Notes under the pieces: generated by a model
Databases searched by the model: none
Seen by the model: only the letters and a program-made list of their open reading frames with translations
Told to the model about the DNA's origin: nothing
Made by a program: the position numbers and the translations under genes
Shown: one piece after another, positions 34,850 to 36,855 of the stretch
How positions within the stretch are numbered: the first letter of the stretch is position 1
Layout of the letters: each line of letters begins with the position of its first letter
From: Alistipes sp.
GTDB lineage: Bacteria; Bacteroidota; Bacteroidia; Bacteroidales; Rikenellaceae
Assembly: GCA_017646625.1 (NCBI GenBank)
Contig: JAGCMF010000016.1
Coordinates: forward strand, 1 to 36,855
Direction: 5' to 3'
DNA length: 36,855 nt

Positions 34850-36207
34850 TAGTATCGCAGCGTTATGTTGTTCCTCTTGAGTAGTCTGCTCCAGCCTGTC
34901 GTTTTGTCGAAGAGTGTATCTTCATACCCTGCGCTTTCGTAGCCACGTGCTTCCCACTGCTCGCCATTTGTCAGTGTAACACCATAGAACACCTCGCCTA
35001 TCTCCTCAAGCTGTGTGGTGTAGTTTATCCTCCTTGCACTGCGTGCCGCCTGCTCAACCTCCGCAGCTGCAGTGGCGAGTGCCTCACATCTGATGGCTCT
35101 CGAGGCTCGCCTCACTATGTCCACAAGGTCGTAGGTGAAAGCCATGCGTAGGTACTCTGTTGTCTCCATAGCCTCGGCATCGAGATATGCTGTGATGTAG
35201 TAGTATGCGCCTGCCACAGCACTCTCCACCTCCTCCATCGTCGCCCCATACCTCGCCTCGAAGGCCTCCTTGCCAATACTCTCCTGCTCGTCGTATAGTC
35301 CATCCACAACATCCGCAAAACTCCTTATCGACTCGTTCAGGCTCGCAACATATCTGCTGTCGGTGATGCTGAAGTCTACCTTCTCGAGCAGTAGGTCTTG
35401 TAGGCCCATCTCCATCTTTATATACCCCATGTACTCGCCGAGTGCCTCCACAAACTCACTCTCCTTGTCGCTTTTAATGCTGCGTAGCGCCATGTGTAGC
35501 CAATGAATCTCGGAGCATAACATCAGTGATACGTGGCACGATCCCATAATGTGGTCGGCATATAGAGATAGTGGGGTGATATACTCCATGGTGTTCATCA
35601 GGCACGATATCATCTGTATCATCCTAAAGTGCGTTCCCGAGAGCTCTATTCCAGTACATAGCTCTTCAAGACTAACATACCTCTGTAGGTCGGTGTCACG
35701 TAGCGTGCCACGTGTCGCCTCTATGCCCACCTCTGGATGCCAGCCGTTACCATGTCCCGCAAGCAGAAGTATGTAGTTGTCTGCTGGCGCCACCCTCTTG
35801 CTCCATGTTATAAAGTCGGCAATGTTGTCGGGGTCGTATAGCGGGTAGTTGTTGTCGCCAACTGTCGTGAAGTCTGTGCTGCTCTCTCCTCCCTTTATCA
35901 CCATGCGACACACCTCCCCCTTGCCATTGCTCCAATTCGATGCGTAACCCTTTGTCCACTTTATCTGCGCTGCGAGATTTATGTTGGGCGCAAGTGCCGA
36001 CTTGCTGATGTTGGCTAACGACCTCTCTATCGCCTCGTCAAGCGTGTCACCACCTACCGCCAGGTAGATTATGGTGTATGTGGGTAGCTCCTCCTGCTCG
36101 GGTACTACCACCACTACCGGAGGTTTTGGCTCCTCTGTACACGCTATTAGCCCCAGTGTTGCCACTATGAGCATCATCGTGTGCCTTATTATGTGTCGTA
36201 AATCCAT
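34849..36207 (-). CDS. Clostripain-like (C11) lipoprotein, diverged active site
   Basis: This 452-residue protein has a lipoprotein signal ending L-I-A-C (Cys23) and a valine/proline linker. The C11-type core shows Y-T-I-I-Y-L-A, the catalytic His152 in L-L-L-A-G-H-G-N-G-W, and Cys202 in M-I-S-C-L-M-N-T-M-E-Y. The acidic residue two positions before the Cys in characterised clostripains (F-D-A-C) is Ile200 here, and the S-E-E-x-E-P-G stretch after the Cys is replaced. A helical C-terminal region follows, as in the family. It may therefore be a peptidase with different specificity or an inactive relative. It is probably transcribed alone. Confidence 0.86.
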   Translation of the reverse strand: MDLRHIIRHTMMLIVATLGLIACTEEPKPPVVVVVPEQEELPTYTIIYLAVGGDTLDEAIERSLANISKSALAPNINLAAQIKWTKGYASNWSNGKGEVCRMVIKGGESSTDFTTVGDNNYPLYDPDNIADFITWSKRVAPADNYILLLAGHGNGWHPEVGIEATRGTLRDTDLQRYVSLEELCTGIELSGTHFRMIQMISCLMNTMEYITPLSLYADHIMGSCHVSLMLCSEIHWLHMALRSIKSDKESEFVEALGEYMGYIKMEMGLQDLLLEKVDFSITDSRYVASLNESIRSFADVVDGLYDEQESIGKEAFEARYGATMEEVESAVAGAYYYITAYLDAEAMETTEYLRMAFTYDLVDIVRRASRAIRCEALATAAAEVEQAARSARRINYTTQLEEIGEVFYGVTLTNGEQWEARGYESAGYEDTLFDKTTGWSRLLKRNNITLRY

Positions 36208-36230
36208 CTTTTAACTATCTGTCAATGCTA

Positions 36231-36238
36231 CAAAGGTA
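36231..36238 (-). promoter_or_regulatory. Promoter -7 element of the clostripain-like gene
   Basis: TACCTTTG on the reverse strand, 24 bp before the ATG. No TTTG is at the expected -33 distance. Confidence 0.55.
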
Positions 36239-36364
36239 GTAAAATATTGTCAATTGAGGCTATGTGAGATGAAAATTGAGCCTCACGCTATATATATATT
36301 AATATAGGTATAGCTGGTAATATTTAAAAAATATTATAAATTCTTAAAAATATTTAAGAAAATG

Positions 36365-36395
36365 TTTGGAAAATAAGAAATAATACTTACCTTTG
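36365..36395 (+). promoter_or_regulatory. rrnP1: Tandem promoter P1, likely rRNA operon
   Basis: TTTG at 36365-36368 and TACCTTTG at 36388-36395 with a 19-bp spacer, followed by CACCC. It is the first of four. Confidence 0.85.
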
Positions 36396-36479
36396 CACCC
36401 GCAATCGAGAGGATACGCAGTGTTCTTGAGGTGCGCAGAGGTTCTTGAAGATATTTTTGCAAAAAAAGTTCTCCAAAAA

Positions 36480-36511
36480 TTTGGTGGTTTAAAAAAGATG
36501 ACTTATCTTTG
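36480..36511 (+). promoter_or_regulatory. Tandem promoter P2
   Basis: TTTG at 36480-36483 and TATCTTTG at 36504-36511, 20-bp spacer, followed by CATCC. A GGTTCTTG box precedes it at 36440. Confidence 0.85.
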
Positions 36512-36590
36512 CATCCGCTTTCGCCTTTAAAACGGCGATATGCGAAAAAGGTTCTTGGAGAAAATTTTTTGAAAAAAAGTTTCCAAAATA

Positions 36591-36622
36591 TTTGGAGGTT
36601 TCAAAAATAGTTCTTACCTTTG
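36591..36622 (+). promoter_or_regulatory. Tandem promoter P3
   Basis: TTTG at 36591-36594 and TACCTTTG at 36615-36622, 20-bp spacer, followed by CACCC. It shares the block TTTCCAAAATATTTGGAGG with P4. Confidence 0.87.
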
Positions 36623-36699
36623 CACCCGCTTTCGCCTTTAAAACGGCGAGACGCGAAAAAAGGTTCTTGAAAAATTTTTTGAAAAAAGTTTCCAAAATA

Positions 36700-36731
36700 T
36701 TTGGAGGTTTCAAAAATAGTTCTTACCTTTG
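36700..36731 (+). promoter_or_regulatory. Tandem promoter P4
   Basis: TTTG at 36700-36703 and TACCTTTG at 36724-36731, 20-bp spacer. The leader that follows has GGTTCTTTGAAGATTTT at 36795-36811, typical of Bacteroidota DNA before the 16S gene. Confidence 0.87.
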
Positions 36732-36855
36732 CACCGCTTTTCCTTTCTATAAAATGAGAGGTTGGTGATGGAAGTTCTGATGAAAATTAGAATATGGTTC
36801 TTTGAAGATTTTGAGCAGCTAAAGTTTTATCTATCTCCTATGAGATAATTTCAAA

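Larger units (their letters stand above)
36440..36740 (+). repeat. Tandem repeats of promoter plus leader box
   Basis: Units of about 110 bp each contain GGTTCTTG, an A/T-rich run, a TTTGG -33 block, a -7 element and CGCTTTCGCCTTTAAAACGG. The last part can form a small TCGCC/GGCGA hairpin. Spacing between -7 elements is 116, 111 and 109 bp. The last unit differs after its -7 element. Confidence 0.85.

Overview
The window looks like a chromosomal segment of a Bacteroidales bacterium (Bacteroidota). The signs are a ribosomal alpha-operon end with a Bacteroidota-type S4 and a tailed L17, many promoters of the TTTG-N19/21-TAnnTTTG type used by the Bacteroidota primary sigma factor, weak Shine-Dalgarno sites, many lipoproteins, a TonB-dependent receptor with a carboxypeptidase-like N-terminal domain, and family-specific genes (DUF3467, DUF4271, DUF4374, DUF4988-like). 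I cannot fix the genus from sequence alone.

Layout. 1-2392: end of a ribosomal protein operon (rpsK 3' end, rpsD, rpoA, rplQ). 2694-12199: four large, separately terminated forward lipoprotein genes of unknown function. They share repeated modules and are separated by repeat-rich gaps (6448-6818 and 9915-10486 hold a composite minisatellite; 12224-12343 is a MITE-like hairpin). 12409-17228, reverse: GH20 beta-hexosaminidase, another lipoprotein of the same modular family, and a DUF3467 protein. 17499-25671, forward: a dense housekeeping run of LysE-type transporter, cmk, ispH, small membrane protein, S41 protease, sensor kinase, DUF4271, hemD-like, rnpA and yidD. 25672-26061 has no gene and holds two diverged tandem palindromes and an 18-bp hairpin. 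26062-29307, reverse: an overlapping four-gene operon of hemerythrin-like protein, LuxR-type regulator with degenerate receiver, cutC and a transglutaminase-like protein. 29308-29741 has no recognisable gene but holds divergent promoters, an operator-like dyad and a promoter-to-terminator unit that may be a small RNA or attenuated leader. 29742-34789, forward: a TonB receptor, DUF4374 lipoprotein and PepSY membrane protein, resembling the XusABC xenosiderophore system of Bacteroides thetaiotaomicron. 34849-36207, reverse: a clostripain-like (C11) lipoprotein with a diverged active-site region. 36208-36855: four tandem promoters with repeated leader motifs, the typical look of DNA just upstream of a 16S rRNA gene, which would lie beyond the right edge.

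How the parts fit. Translation and transcription machinery, envelope and isoprenoid housekeeping, and tRNA processing form the core. Between them sit accessory cell-surface functions: glycan hydrolysis, iron-siderophore capture, a stress/metal operon, and an island of apparently highly expressed lipoproteins of unknown function, which is the part most likely to hold undescribed biology.
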